A stretch of 64,000 nt of DNA from Erigeron canadensis (Eukaryota > Streptophyta > Magnoliopsida > Asterales > Asteraceae): the NCBI RefSeq assembly GCF_010389155.1, contig NC_057761.1, positions 13,022,501 to 13,086,500 of the forward strand. Reading direction: 5' to 3'. A model generated the notes under the pieces. That model was not told the origin of the DNA. It ran no database searches and was given only the letters and a program-made list of their open reading frames with translations. A program made the translations under genes and the position numbers. This document shows, piece after piece, positions 23,640 through 34,473 of the stretch (position 1 is its first letter; each line of letters opens with the position of its first letter).

Positions 23640-24325
23640 GCATCTTCGTTTGGCTTCCGAATCACTTCCTTGTGTCTTGTATCTTCATAGGCTTCCTTCT
23701 TGAGTCACTTGATATCATTTACCCTCTCTCACATCTTCCGTGAACCTGCATAAACACATCATTCATTAAGTACCAATAGTTCCAGAATAATAACTCATTT
23801 AAGCATAGAAATGAAGCCTTTCTCTAGGGGTTTTTATCACAAAATGGACGCTCATCATAATACCCCCACACTTAAGCTTTTGCTTATCCTCAAGCAAATA
23901 GTACAAGAAATATAAAACAATTAATGAGTGGACATCTTAAGTGTTAAAGTAATCTACTATATTAAAATCATTTGAAAGAATAGTCATTCAAAATGATTTG
24001 AGAAAGCTTCAGACAAAATCAGTAAGCTATAGCTAGAGGCTAGATAACCAGTCAATCAAAACTAAAAGCTAACTTTTTATTCGTGTTAATACCTCTAAAA
24101 CAGTTCTATACTTCCACATGTCTTACAACTCAATCTTACTACCTTTTGCTGACTAGTTAAGCACTTAATTCAAGTTTGTATAGCAATCAGAACTGCTAGC
24201 TACTAGCAAGGCATTTATATTTCTAAGTGTGTGTACTTGTGTGTCACTATCTAGATATATCCTCACACTACAGTCATGCTCGCTAGCTAAATACGAAAGC
24301 AGTCATACAATATTATCATCTTTAA
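23640..24325. other. Gypsy-like non-coding DNA
   Basis: No gene. The phrase ACCCCCACACTTAAGCTTTT (near 23863), followed by a cue for stored coding strand GCTTATCCTCAAGC, is familiar from non-coding parts of plant Tat/Athila-type Gypsy elements. A parallel phrase (CCCACACTTAAATTG) is at about 25025. The same holds for 24455-24735. Confidence 0.4.
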
Positions 24326-24454
24326 TAGTTGAGACAGCGGTGACAGGTTGGTGATTCCTCACTCACTGAGCGACATAACTCAACTAAAAGTTGACATCAA
24401 GACAGCGGTGACAGGTTGGTGGTTCCCTACGCGCAGAGCGACATAACTTGATGT
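24326..24454. repeat. two hairpin units: conserved 45-nt loop, unrelated complementary 8-bp stems
   Basis: Unit 1: TAGTTGAG (24326-24333), 45-nt loop, CTCAACTA (24379-24386). Unit 2: ACATCAAG (24394-24401), 45-nt loop, CTTGATGT (24447-24454). Both stems are perfect and stop at exactly 8 bp. The loops share ACAGCGGTGACAGGTTGGTG at one end and AGCGACATAA at the other. The stems share no sequence between units. Confidence 0.85.
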
Positions 24455-25358
24455 ATTTATATAGATTTTACTCGTTATTAATTCTTTGAACTTTTATTTA
24501 ATCTACTGATTGTCTTTTCTTTAAGATACTACATTATTCATGCAATAGACATTTATCAAAGATCCCAGATGACTCATAATCCTACTCCGCATGCAACTAG
24601 TTCACATTAAATAATGCAAGAATTAAGGCGAACCATACATCTAAACTAGTTCCTACACAAGCACGTATATTTAAGTCCAATTAATATACCTATGCTAATA
24701 ACTAGAAAGCATTAATTGCTAGGTATATTAAAGTCTGGTTAAGTGTGATATGGCAAACATAATCACATACAGTTTCAGTCTAAGCTCTAATCCAGTTGGA
24801 AGCATGAACAACCAAAAATCTATAGTTAAGTTAACAATTCTAACTAAACGTTCATCCTACCAAGCTAATATCGCTTAATTATCGTCATCTTTTGTCTACT
24901 TGCAAAGCTTGTATTCTTAAAATAGTTTTCAAACACTTAAAAACTTAAGTTTTTGCATGAAATAAGTAGTATAAACTTGTTGAAATCAAACAATTTAGAC
25001 CAAATGTTTTTCCTATTCCATCCGCCCACACTTAAATTGTACAACGCCCTCATTGTACTAGACATATAAACTAAGGGTAATAGGAAAAACACGTAAGATA
25101 TAAAATAAAAATAGGATTAACGAAACTTCCCTGGTCCAGTGTTGCATGATTGTTGTTGAAGATGACATTTGCGGAGCGACTTGAAACATGTAGAATCTTC
25201 AATGAATTGCGTCGTCTCCATTTGATGGTGATCCATGGATGCGTCTCCATCTTCTTATCTTTTTGGTATTTTCTGATTTTTAATCTTTAATTTTATTTTT
25301 GGGTTTTTATGATTTTTTTGGTTTTTTGGCGATCTGGTGGGCAAAACGGAGCTGTAAG

Positions 25359-25530
25359 CTATGCTGGTGGAGTGGGTAGCAGCGCTGGTTGAGGACCAGC
25401 GACGCTAGTGGTGTGCCTAGCGGCGCTGCTTGACCATTCCTGGACTGAGAGCGGCGCTGTTGAAGGTGCTAACGGCGCTGGGCTGCCCTGATACAGGTCC
25501 AGTGGCGCAGGAGTGGTTCTAGCGGCGCTC
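25359..25530. repeat. array of AGCGGCGCTG-type palindromes (copy 1)
   Basis: About seven units related to CCAGCG-R-CGCTGG, such as CCAGCGACGCTAG, CTAGCGGCGCTG and AGCGGCGCTG, spaced 15-30 bp apart in an otherwise AT-rich region. Copy 2 is at 41043-41215. Confidence 0.7.
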
Positions 25531-26205
25531 GTGACTCCTGTACGTGTTCCGAAGTTTGATTTCTTTAGCGATTTGATTTATTTACGATGTAGGGGGTATG
25601 TATTTTTCGTGTAGAAATTTTTTGATATATTCGGTTTTGACCCCCCATTTTAATTGTGAAATTTTTTTTATATACCAAGCAATAAAATTGATCCATTACA
25701 TTTACATAAACCCATTCAAAATTACTTAGCCCAAACAAAAACGAATAAACTAATTTACTTAACCCATTAATAATTAGAAAAAAAAGGAACGGACAAAAAA
25801 AAACAAAAAAAACCCTCCCGCTCCCACAAGTCTCTCCTCCCCATTCAGTCCCCTGCCACCCACGTCCACCTCCACCTGCCTGCCCGCCGCCGTCAGTTAG
25901 TCGCCGTAGTCCGACCTGCCTTCTACCCTCCCATTGATTTCAGGTATGTGTGGTTTTTATTAATTTATTTAGGGTTTTAATGGAAATTAGGGATTTGGTT
26001 TTTAATAGAAATTATTGATTTAGTAAAATTAGGGATTTAAGTAGAAATTGTAAATTGTTAATTTGAGATAGTGTTTTTGTTAATTGTAATTGAAATTGGG
26101 GTTGATTACTTGATTTATTAACTTGATTTGTTAATTACTTGATTAGCTGATTTGTTAATTATTATTTTCAATTTTTGTGGTTGTATGACAGATTTTAAAA
26201 GAAAG

Positions 26206-28954
26206 AATGAAGAACAAAACCATAACTTCATTTTTTTTAAAAAGAATCAAGAAGAACAAGTAAAGGAATTGATGATGAAGAACAAAAAGAGAGTAAACGT
26301 CAAAAAGCTTCAATAAGCAAACCGGTTATTGGTCCTGAGCAATAAGTGGATGTTAGTAGCTTAGAAAGAGATCCTGCTAAACGACTTGAAATGTGGAAAT
26401 ATCCGGTTAAGGTATGTGAGCAAGTAAGGCTAGCATATATATCATTACGAGTGTATCAACCTAAGCTTGAAGTGTATAAGCCTAGAGGTTCAAAGAATAA
26501 TCTTCGCCGATTTAAATATGCTTGGTTTGGTATGTTCCCTAATTGGTTAGAGTATTCTCCAACAACACACAAGATTTATTGTTTTTTATGTTATTTGTAT
26601 AAGGATTGTGAGTCCACCTAAACAAGATGTACAAGAGATCAAGATATAACAAGATATGAGGTTAGACAATCACAAGTTATATCAAGAAACCCGACTGGCA
26701 AGTAAATCGAAACTAGACAAGACTAGTTAGAATTACGATCCAGATAATGGATAAGAATAATAAAGTACGATTTCTTGAAACTATATAAATTACTAAATAT
26801 AATCAAGTATTATGGCAATGAGTCGAGATGTATTTTTCAATGTATCTTATTTATATCTATAAACAAAATACAAGAGTTGTTGCGGAACAAAGATAATCAC
26901 ACTTGTGAAAGTATCTAAACAACCCTAGAAATACAAATGATCTATGCGACAAGGAATTACTCATAAGAATACTTAGAGTAATATTACAAGTTGCAATTGC
27001 CAAAGTTCCGAGCAGTTTTGCAAGTGTGAGAAGTCTTATATATATAGGCAAACATGTCTTGATGACATGGCAATATGCCGTACAAATATGGTTGGATGCA
27101 TTTATGGATTTGTGGGACAAATCCATAACATGTTTGTTTAACGTAAAGTATGTAAGTTTCTTTGATGTGACTTGACATACTTTATATCCAACCTTTTGCT
27201 AAAACTTTCCCAATCCCTGGTTGAGAGTAATTAACCGGGTAAAGGTAGTTAAAGCTGCAAAAAGACTTTCCTCGTAATCAGTGAAAAAGTGTTGTAAGTA
27301 CTTTTTCACTGAGCCTCTTCAGATTCAACTTCAGGTAAGATCTTCTCTGAGCTCTGCTTCTGAGATGATCTTCTTCTTCAGTCTTCAATCTTTGACTTCA
27401 GTCTGAACGTCTTCAGTGTAGGTTGATTCTGAATCTGAAGTGAAGCTTCAGTGAGCTTTATTCTGAATGACTTCAGAATTCTGAACAAGCTTTCTTCATT
27501 GAACTTCAACTATTTTGAACAAATCATACTTAGTCGATTTTTAACCTAATAAGGATAAACCAAATGAGTAAATTGGTCATAGTGCATTTAGTTGTGAAGG
27601 ATTTGACAATTGGAAAAAGGTTAATGATGGGAATAATTGTCCTTTTGTGAAGCACATTAAATCTTTAACACACAAAAACGCATTTGTGTTTGCTACTAAT
27701 TTAGTGAATCAAGAAGCACACATTGAAAATTTCATAGAAAAAGAAAGTGAAAAGCAAATAAGGAAAAACCGTTTAAGATTGAAAGGTACAATTGATGTAG
27801 TTCGTTGGTTAACATACCAAGCTTGTGCATGATGAATCTTCCAATTCAGAGAGTCAAGGTAACTTTCTTGAATTGCTAAAACTATTAGCTTCTTATAATG
27901 ATGATCTTGCAAATGTTATTTTGGCAAATGCTCCTAAAAATTCCATGTATACATCTCCCGATATCCATCTAGAAGTTCTTAGTATTATGGCAAATAAAGT
28001 GAGAAAGTATATACGGGAATAAGTGGGGGATTCTTGGTTTTGTATCATGGTTGATGAGTCACGGGATGAATCCAAAAAAGAGCAACTGGCCATAGTCGTA
28101 AGATTTGTTGATGTGAAAGGGGTGATACGGGAAAGGTTCTTGGATACAGTTCATGTAGAAAATACTGATGCGGCGACTTTAAAGGCTAGTTTGTGGAATA
28201 GAGTTTTGAATCAAAATTTTGATACTGGAAAAATTCGTGGTCAAGGTTATGATGGTGCTAGAAATATGAGTGGGGAATGGAATGGATTACAGACACTCGT
28301 TCGGCAGCATAGTCCTTACGCGTATTACGTTCATTGCTCTGCTCACATGTTACTTATTTTTTAGTGTTGTTCATTCTGTTTTTGGTTTGACTAAATACTC
28401 ATATGGAGTTGATTGTTTATTTACAGGTTACAACTTGCCTTAGTTTGTATCTCAAAGGAAGTTGATCCAATACACGAGTTCTTTGATAAATTAGCTTATG
28501 TAATATATGTGGTTTGTGCTTCTAGTGAGCGTCACGATGAGTTACAAAAGACGAAGGCAATTGAGATTAACGAATTAATGGAGTTGGGTGAAATCAAATC
28601 GGGAAAAGGAAAAAACCAGGTCAAGACATTAAGAAGGGCCGGGGATACACGCTGGGGTTCCCATTATAATTCCATTTCTAGTTTGATTAACATGTTTGGT
28701 GTCACTCGGGCTGTTCTCAAGGGAATAATGGACAACACTACTCATAATACCCGTCCTCAACGTGGAGATTCTCAAGTGGCTTATACTCATTTGAAGTCAT
28801 TTGAGTTTGTGTTTGTTCTTCACATGATGAAAGAGGTGATGCAAAAGACTGATGCACTTTCTCAAGGATTACAAAAGAAATCCCAAGACATCCTTAATGC
28901 AATGGATTTACTTTCAGCCACAAAGGTTAGTCTAAATGATTTTAGAAACAATGG
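26206..28954 (+). pseudogene. hAT transposase (ZMYM1/TTF-DUF4371 type), copy 1, truncated
   Basis: DNA-transposon transposase gene. The N-terminal part (26206-26606) includes an RRFKYAWFGMFPNWLEYS then IYCFLCYLY zinc-finger region. It is cut by a solo LTR and continues at 27557 into the DUF4371-like catalytic region, with MVDESRDES (28049), RGQGYDGARNMSG (28232) and YVHCSAH (28330). A 78-nt intron at 28349-28426 (GT...TTTACAG) restores HMLQLALV in frame. In-frame stops at about 26343 and 28021, plus a frame change near 27830, make it a pseudogene. The 3' end, including the hAT dimerisation domain, is lost at 28954, where family C sequence begins; copy 2 retains it. The element's 5' end is near 25600. 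Confidence 0.85.
26607..27551 (-). mobile_element. solo LTR, family C, in hAT copy 1
   Basis: TGTGAGTCCACC...CCTAATA on the plus strand, 945 bp, flanked by the 5-bp target duplication AGGAT (26602-26606 and 27552-27556). Same orientation as family C. The minus-strand start reads TATTAGG instead of TGTTAGG, a G-to-A change. The part at 27310-27490 is dense in TTCAG/CTGAA. It arose by LTR-LTR recombination after insertion in the hAT gene. Confidence 0.93.
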
Positions 28955-28972
28955 TTAGTCTAAATGATTTTA

Positions 28973-29537
28973 CACGTTGCAATTGCCAAAGTTCCGAGCA
29001 GTTTTGCAAGTGTGAGAAGTCTTATATATATAGGCAAACATGTCTTGATTACATGGCAATATGCCGTACAAATATGGTTGGATGCATTTATGGATTTGTG
29101 GGACAAATCCATAACATGTTTGTTTAAGGTAAAGTATGTAAGTTTCTTTGATGTGACTTGACATACTTTATTCTCAACCTTTTGCTAAAACTTTCCCAAT
29201 CCCAGGTTGAGAGTAATTAACCGGGTAAAGGTAGTTAAAGCTGCAAAAAGACTTTCCTCGTAATCAGTGAAAAAGTGTTGTAAGTACTTTTTCACTGAGC
29301 CTCTTCAGATTCAACTTCAGGTAAGATCTTCTCTGAGCTCTGCTTTTGAGATGATCTTCTTCTTCAGTCTTCAGTCTTTGACTTCAGTCTGAACGTCTTC
29401 AGTGTAGGTTGATTCTGAATCTGAAGTGAAGCTTCAGTGAGCTTTATTCTGAATGACTTCAGAATTCTGAACAAGCTTTCTTCACTGAACTTCAACTATT
29501 TTGAACAAATTATACTCAGTCGATTTTCGACCTAACA
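28973..29537 (-). repeat. truncated 3' LTR, family C, with PPT 29538-29549
   Basis: Equals solo-LTR positions 26988-27551. Ends CGACCTAACA on the plus strand, next to AATTCCCCCTATT (polypurine tract on the minus strand). Contains 14 TTCAG/CTGAA pentamers in 29302-29488 by eye. Confidence 0.9.
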
Positions 29538-29829
29538 AATTCCCCCTATTTGTTCTAAAATAGTTCATGTATTTTAGACTTCTATCTATACAAGTTTGTA
29601 AGTCTAAAAGTACAAGTTTTTGTTTAAGTTGTAAAAATATTTCTAAGGACATCTCATAGATCATGATGCCTTAAGAAAATTTTCTTGTTTGTTTTCTTAC
29701 TTAAAGTATTTCCTAATAATATGATGTAACTTGTAACTATATAAAAGATACTGAGATGATTGTTCAGTTACAAGTACAGAAATGAAATGGAAAATATTTA
29801 CAAGTACAAATATTTACAAAGAGATACAA

Positions 29830-32800
29830 CTACTTCTTCGCAGGCCTTGAGCCAGAAGGTGCTTCAGTAGCCTTTCTCTTTGGAGAGCTGATCTTCCCAA
29901 ATAGTCTTTCCTCCATCTCAACTTTGGCCTTCATTTTCTGTTCGATTATCAGCATCCAGGCGCTATTCAGATGAGACTTTGGTTTTCCTTTCAGAGCATT
30001 GATCATCTCCTTGTGCTCAGAATACCCAAAGTTATGCACCGAAACCTGCTCATATTCTTCTTCTGCTCTACCATCTCTTTTGACAATCAGATTGAACAGT
30101 TTTAAACCATCTTCCTTCAGAATTTGCACATCAAGGATCTTTGTAAGATGGCACCTGTGTTTCATATAATAATCATACTGATCCTTTTCATGTTTATCCT
30201 TTACCTGAGCAACTTCTTTAGAAATAGGTATGAATGTAGAGAGGTCGGCGTCTCGAGCATGCTTCCTTGTTGTCCTTGGGCCAGTTAGTTTGGGCTTCTG
30301 AGGTGGCCTACAGATTTCCTTCTCAGCCTTCAGAACACTGGACATAATTTCTTTCTTTTTGATCTCCATCTCTTTCTTCCTATTCTTTACCAGATCTTCA
30401 ATAGATATTTTGAAAGTGAAATGGTCCAGCTTTTGTTCTAAGGCCTTCTGCACTCTTGCATCATGCTTGATCTTCTGATATCTTTCATTAGTGAGTCCAA
30501 GAGCTGCAACATCTACCAGATCACTGGTACCCATTGCCAAGTATTGGGCCCTTTCTCTTTCTTTGGTTTCTCTCCACATAATGAACTGGTTGGAGACTTG
30601 TCTTTGTAGGGCTTCCAACTTTTTCTGGTCAGCATCTAAATCTGGCAATGGATAACCATGCTCATCCACATTTTCCCCAACAACAAAACCAGAGTCCTTG
30701 GTCCCCTTTTTCTTTGGTTCCTCAACCATCTTAGCTTTGCCTTTGTCTTTCCTAGCTTGTTTAGATGGTTGGGGTTCAGATTGTTTCCTCAATTGTTCCC
30801 CCTCAGATTCAGATTGCCTCTTGGTTGCTTCTATTAATTCTTGAGAGCTGGCTAGCAAACCAATTGGCACATCACTTCCCCCTTTGGGAATCTCCGCAGG
30901 CATCCTAGCATATAAATCAATGGCCTTTTGCATGCCCTGCAGAGGTTCCCAATTCTGCTGGGTAATACTGTCAAAAATACCCTTAGACATAGTGGCAAAC
31001 TGAGTTCTTAATCTGAATGTAAAGTTCAGGTTCAGCTTTTCATGCTCCAGGACTTCCTTCAGCAATCCCTTTTCTTCATCAGATAAAGCACCAGAGGGAG
31101 GAGGAGTAACAACTTTAGGAGCTTTCTTGAGCAGGGCCAGGATTTCATCCAGTTGCTTTGACTGGTTCTGAACTTGTTGATCAAGAGTTGACATAGAATT
31201 CTTCATTTCATTAACAGCTTTGTCAACCTTGTCATTTGTCGCTTTGGAGACCTTAGAAACCATCACCCTGACCCTATTTTCAAGCTTTTCTGCCACCGAC
31301 ACTGAAATCTAAGAAATGAGATCTTCAGAGAATATGGATTTCAGTGTCTCAGAAACTTTTTCACCAACAGAGGCACCAAGAGACTCTTCATCAACACTTG
31401 GTTTCTTAACCAACTCACCAACTTCTTTTTCAAGTGCCAAGAAAGAGTTTTGTATCATAAATATCCAGGATTGCAGATTCGCAACAACTGAACTCTGCAC
31501 ATCCCTCTTGGTCAACTTGAAAGCTTCACCAATTCCCCTACTCAAACCATTACATGCTGACACCAATTCATGTAACTTCTCAACCACCAAGCTCTCATTA
31601 ACTGCTATTCTTGTAAATTCAGTACCCTAAACAACCTGGGCACCCTTCAAATTGGCCAAAGACTTGGTGTTGGCAGCCAGAGATTTAGATAAGCCCTCAA
31701 CCTGAATGAGAAGGTTTTGGACTTCAGTTTGTGACTTTTCTAGCTGAGCTTCCATGCTCAGAGGTGCAGCAAACGAAGTGGAAGCTGAAGCAACAAAGGG
31801 AGTTGTCCTGATGCTTGCTAGAGTTCTTTCCAAAATTCTTTCTAAGGGACCATCAGACTCGGTCTCAGAATCCAGTTGCTTTTCTTGATCTCCTGGCACC
31901 AACAAACTCGTTCTCCTTGGTGGAACAACATGAATTTGAGGGTGAAGGAATTGAAGAGGTGGTTGAAAAACAGCAGATGTAACATAAACTGGTGTTGTGC
32001 TTTGGGGAAACAAAGGATGTTGATGAGAAATTGGTGGTGGTTTATAAGGTGGATCAAGATCAATAATATTTTGTTGTTGTTGTTGTTGCAAAAGGGGTGG
32101 TGACATAGGTTCTTCAACAGCGTTGAGGGCTTGCTCAAAATCTGAAAGATTCTCCCTCAATAAGTCCTCATCGAACTCAAAATCTTCGAGGTTTCCCTTA
32201 GGTAGCTCATCGTCATCCCAGATATTTACAATCTGGTCAGATATGCTCTGGTCTTGATTCCCAGAATCCAAGCCAACACCCAGTTCAGCAGCTGCTTCAG
32301 CAGGTGCATCGTTACTGGTCAAAATTGGAACAACTTCAGACGATACCATTTGTGCCTCAGTAACCCTTGTGCTGGATCCAAAAGTCGCTTCATTGGCCGC
32401 AAACTTTGAAACCTCCATCTCTCTGGGTATCACTTGAGAAATATCAAAAGTTTGTGCATGCAAAGAGTGTAAGATTTGTGAAGTTATAGGGAGTGCATGT
32501 GCAGACTCAACTTCTAATGTGTGTTGGGCTGACACACCAATATCTTCACCATTTCCTCCTAAAGAAGTTTTGGAGATGGTTGCTTGTAGGTTTCCCATTT
32601 GACCTTCTTTTGAAACCTGTTTTGAGGTTTCAGAAGGCTGAGCTTGGGTACTAGTATCCTTGGGTTGTAAGGATGGCCTAAAAGGACGTAGTTTTAATAA
32701 ACCCTTTGGAGATCCTGAGAATCTTTTGGGAGATCCTCAGGTTGGTCAGTGGAAGATGAGGGTGGCAGCCGGTCGTAACAAATTGCCACTAGATCGACTG

Positions 32801-33762
32801 GTGGGTCTCACATTCTTTTGTGACCCGCCCAGTGATCTTTCTGAGCCAGCCGGTCGTGCTGCGTCAGTTTTAACATTGTTACCAAGTACCTGAAGCATTG
32901 CAGGGGAAAGTTCAGGTTCGTCCTCAGACTTAGTCAACTTCGAGAGATCTTTGCAAAAGTCCATCTGAGAACTCTCCTGAAGGATGTCAGAATATCCTTC
33001 TCCCAGAATTGCAAGAAAGCATACACTCAAAAATCTAGGGAAGGCAATATGAATGCTCCTCTTCCCCTTCAGCTTTGTCAGCAGCTGAGCAAAAAGCATC
33101 TCAGCAAAGTCCACCTTCATCCCATGCCAGAGATAATAGCCCATCTCGACTTGGATCAACGAAATTTGATCCAATCCTCCACTGTTCCCTCCAAGACACT
33201 CCACAATTTGTGTCCAGAAATATCTCCAGCACCCCTTGAAACCAGCAATAAAGATGTGGCCAGATGTCTTCAAGTTGCCATCATCATCAAGAATTTAGTT
33301 GTGGCCGGTAGCAAGCAAAACTTCTCTGAAATTAACCCCTTTTTGTCTTTTTGTATATGGGGTGTTGGGAGGCAAATAACTTAACCTGAGCGCCTCCCTG
33401 AAACCATCAAGCGTCAATACGCACTTCACCGTACCTTCCTTCAACGTAAATGCTATCGACTTCTCATCCTTGGCAACTTCTGCCGTATACCAAAATTCCA
33501 ACAAGTATCGATGATATAACCGCTCTGGATCAGCAGTTAGGGCGTAGGAGATGGGACAGCGTTGAAGAAACGCATTTATCCTGCCCATTAGCCCTTGGGA
33601 TTTGGCATTTAGGGCTGCCTTAAAGTTGTTCATATTGAACCGAATGGTTTTAGATTCAAAATCCTTTGGCCATTGAGAACTAGGTTTTACTGCAGATTTA
33701 GGTGGTGAGTATTCAAAAGCGATAAGAGTTTTGGGTTCTTTGACAGTCGATGATGTAGCCAT
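29830..33762 (-). pseudogene. accessory (post-pol) protein of family C, about 1310 codons
   Basis: One reading frame from ATG 33762 to 29830, interrupted by about five in-frame stops (near 33295, 32746, 32737, 31627 and 31309) that fit CGA, CAG or CAA changed to stop by C-to-T. N-terminal domain: INAFLQRCPISYALT, LLEFWYTAEV and FREALRLSYL. Then a GGNSGGLDQ block and FPRFLSVCFLAIL. A Pro/Gln/acidic linker (about residues 390-680) follows, with a Gln run near 32075. The coiled coil is at about residues 820-880, then a Lys-rich region and a basic C-terminus with GYSEHKEMINAL. It is collinear with family B's ORF. Start preceded by an AT-rich leader. No membrane segment seen, so env-like refers to position only. 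Function unknown. Confidence 0.85.
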
Positions 33763-34473
33763 TGAATATAAGATAGAATGAAAGAAAGAAAGGAGATGAA
33801 AATGTGTTAAGGAGATTTAGGGTTTGAGGTTATGAAAGAAAATGAAATGAATGTTGAATGGTTGAGAGAATGAGAGAGAGATATGATTAGGAGTAAATGA
33901 AAAATGAAATAAATGATGGAATGATCTTGGAAAAAGGTTTTATATTTTCAAAGGAATACAAGAGGATTTTCCATTGAAAATAAATAAAAAAAAATTTTGA
34001 AATTCAAACCCAATAAAAATATAATGATATTTTATTGAAAGTAATTTTGATCGGGTTTGAAGTCCGGAATAATTTTTGGTGACACGTCCGCATTTAATGC
34101 AACAACGGCCATGACCCCACTTTTTCGAGAGAAATTCAACCATTTTTAATGCAAAAGCAATGATCATTTTTTTTACGGCGCAAGTGGTATGACACATCAG
34201 CAAAAAGGTATCCTGGAACAGTAAAAATCACGTGTCCACTTGCCAGCTAGGTATCCATTGTATAATAAAAGGTTTAGATGAGCTTCAGATTGAATAATTT
34301 AAAGTTCTGAGAAAGGTTAAGGAAGTGCAATCTGAACCTTCTCATATTCTAGAAATTCTGAAGTCCTTCAGTTTCTGAATCATTTCTGACAAAGTATTTT
34401 ATGAGGCAAAAATTCTCCTTCAGAAAAGTTTCTTTTTCTTGTAAAAACATTTTTGTCTATCCCCCCTGAATTG
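33763..34473 (-). other. pol-accessory spacer with internal PPT
   Basis: AT-rich and non-coding. Next to the pol stop, 34459-34470 reads as a G-rich purine tract on the minus strand, comparable with 14920 in family B. Probably holds signals for expressing the accessory ORF; none is clear. Confidence 0.5.

Larger units (their letters stand above)
24736..28954. repeat. large duplicated segment, copy 1 (partner 40421-44639)
   Basis: Begins TGGTTAAGTGTGATATGG and matches 40421 onward at an offset of about 15685 bp. Agreement is about 98-99% by eye, including the hAT gene and a solo LTR at the same base. Homology ends at 28954. There a 20-bp copy of 28925-28944 is repeated (28953-28972) and truncated family C LTR begins. 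Copy 2 continues past this point to the end of the hAT gene, so copy 1 is the partial one. Confidence 0.92.
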
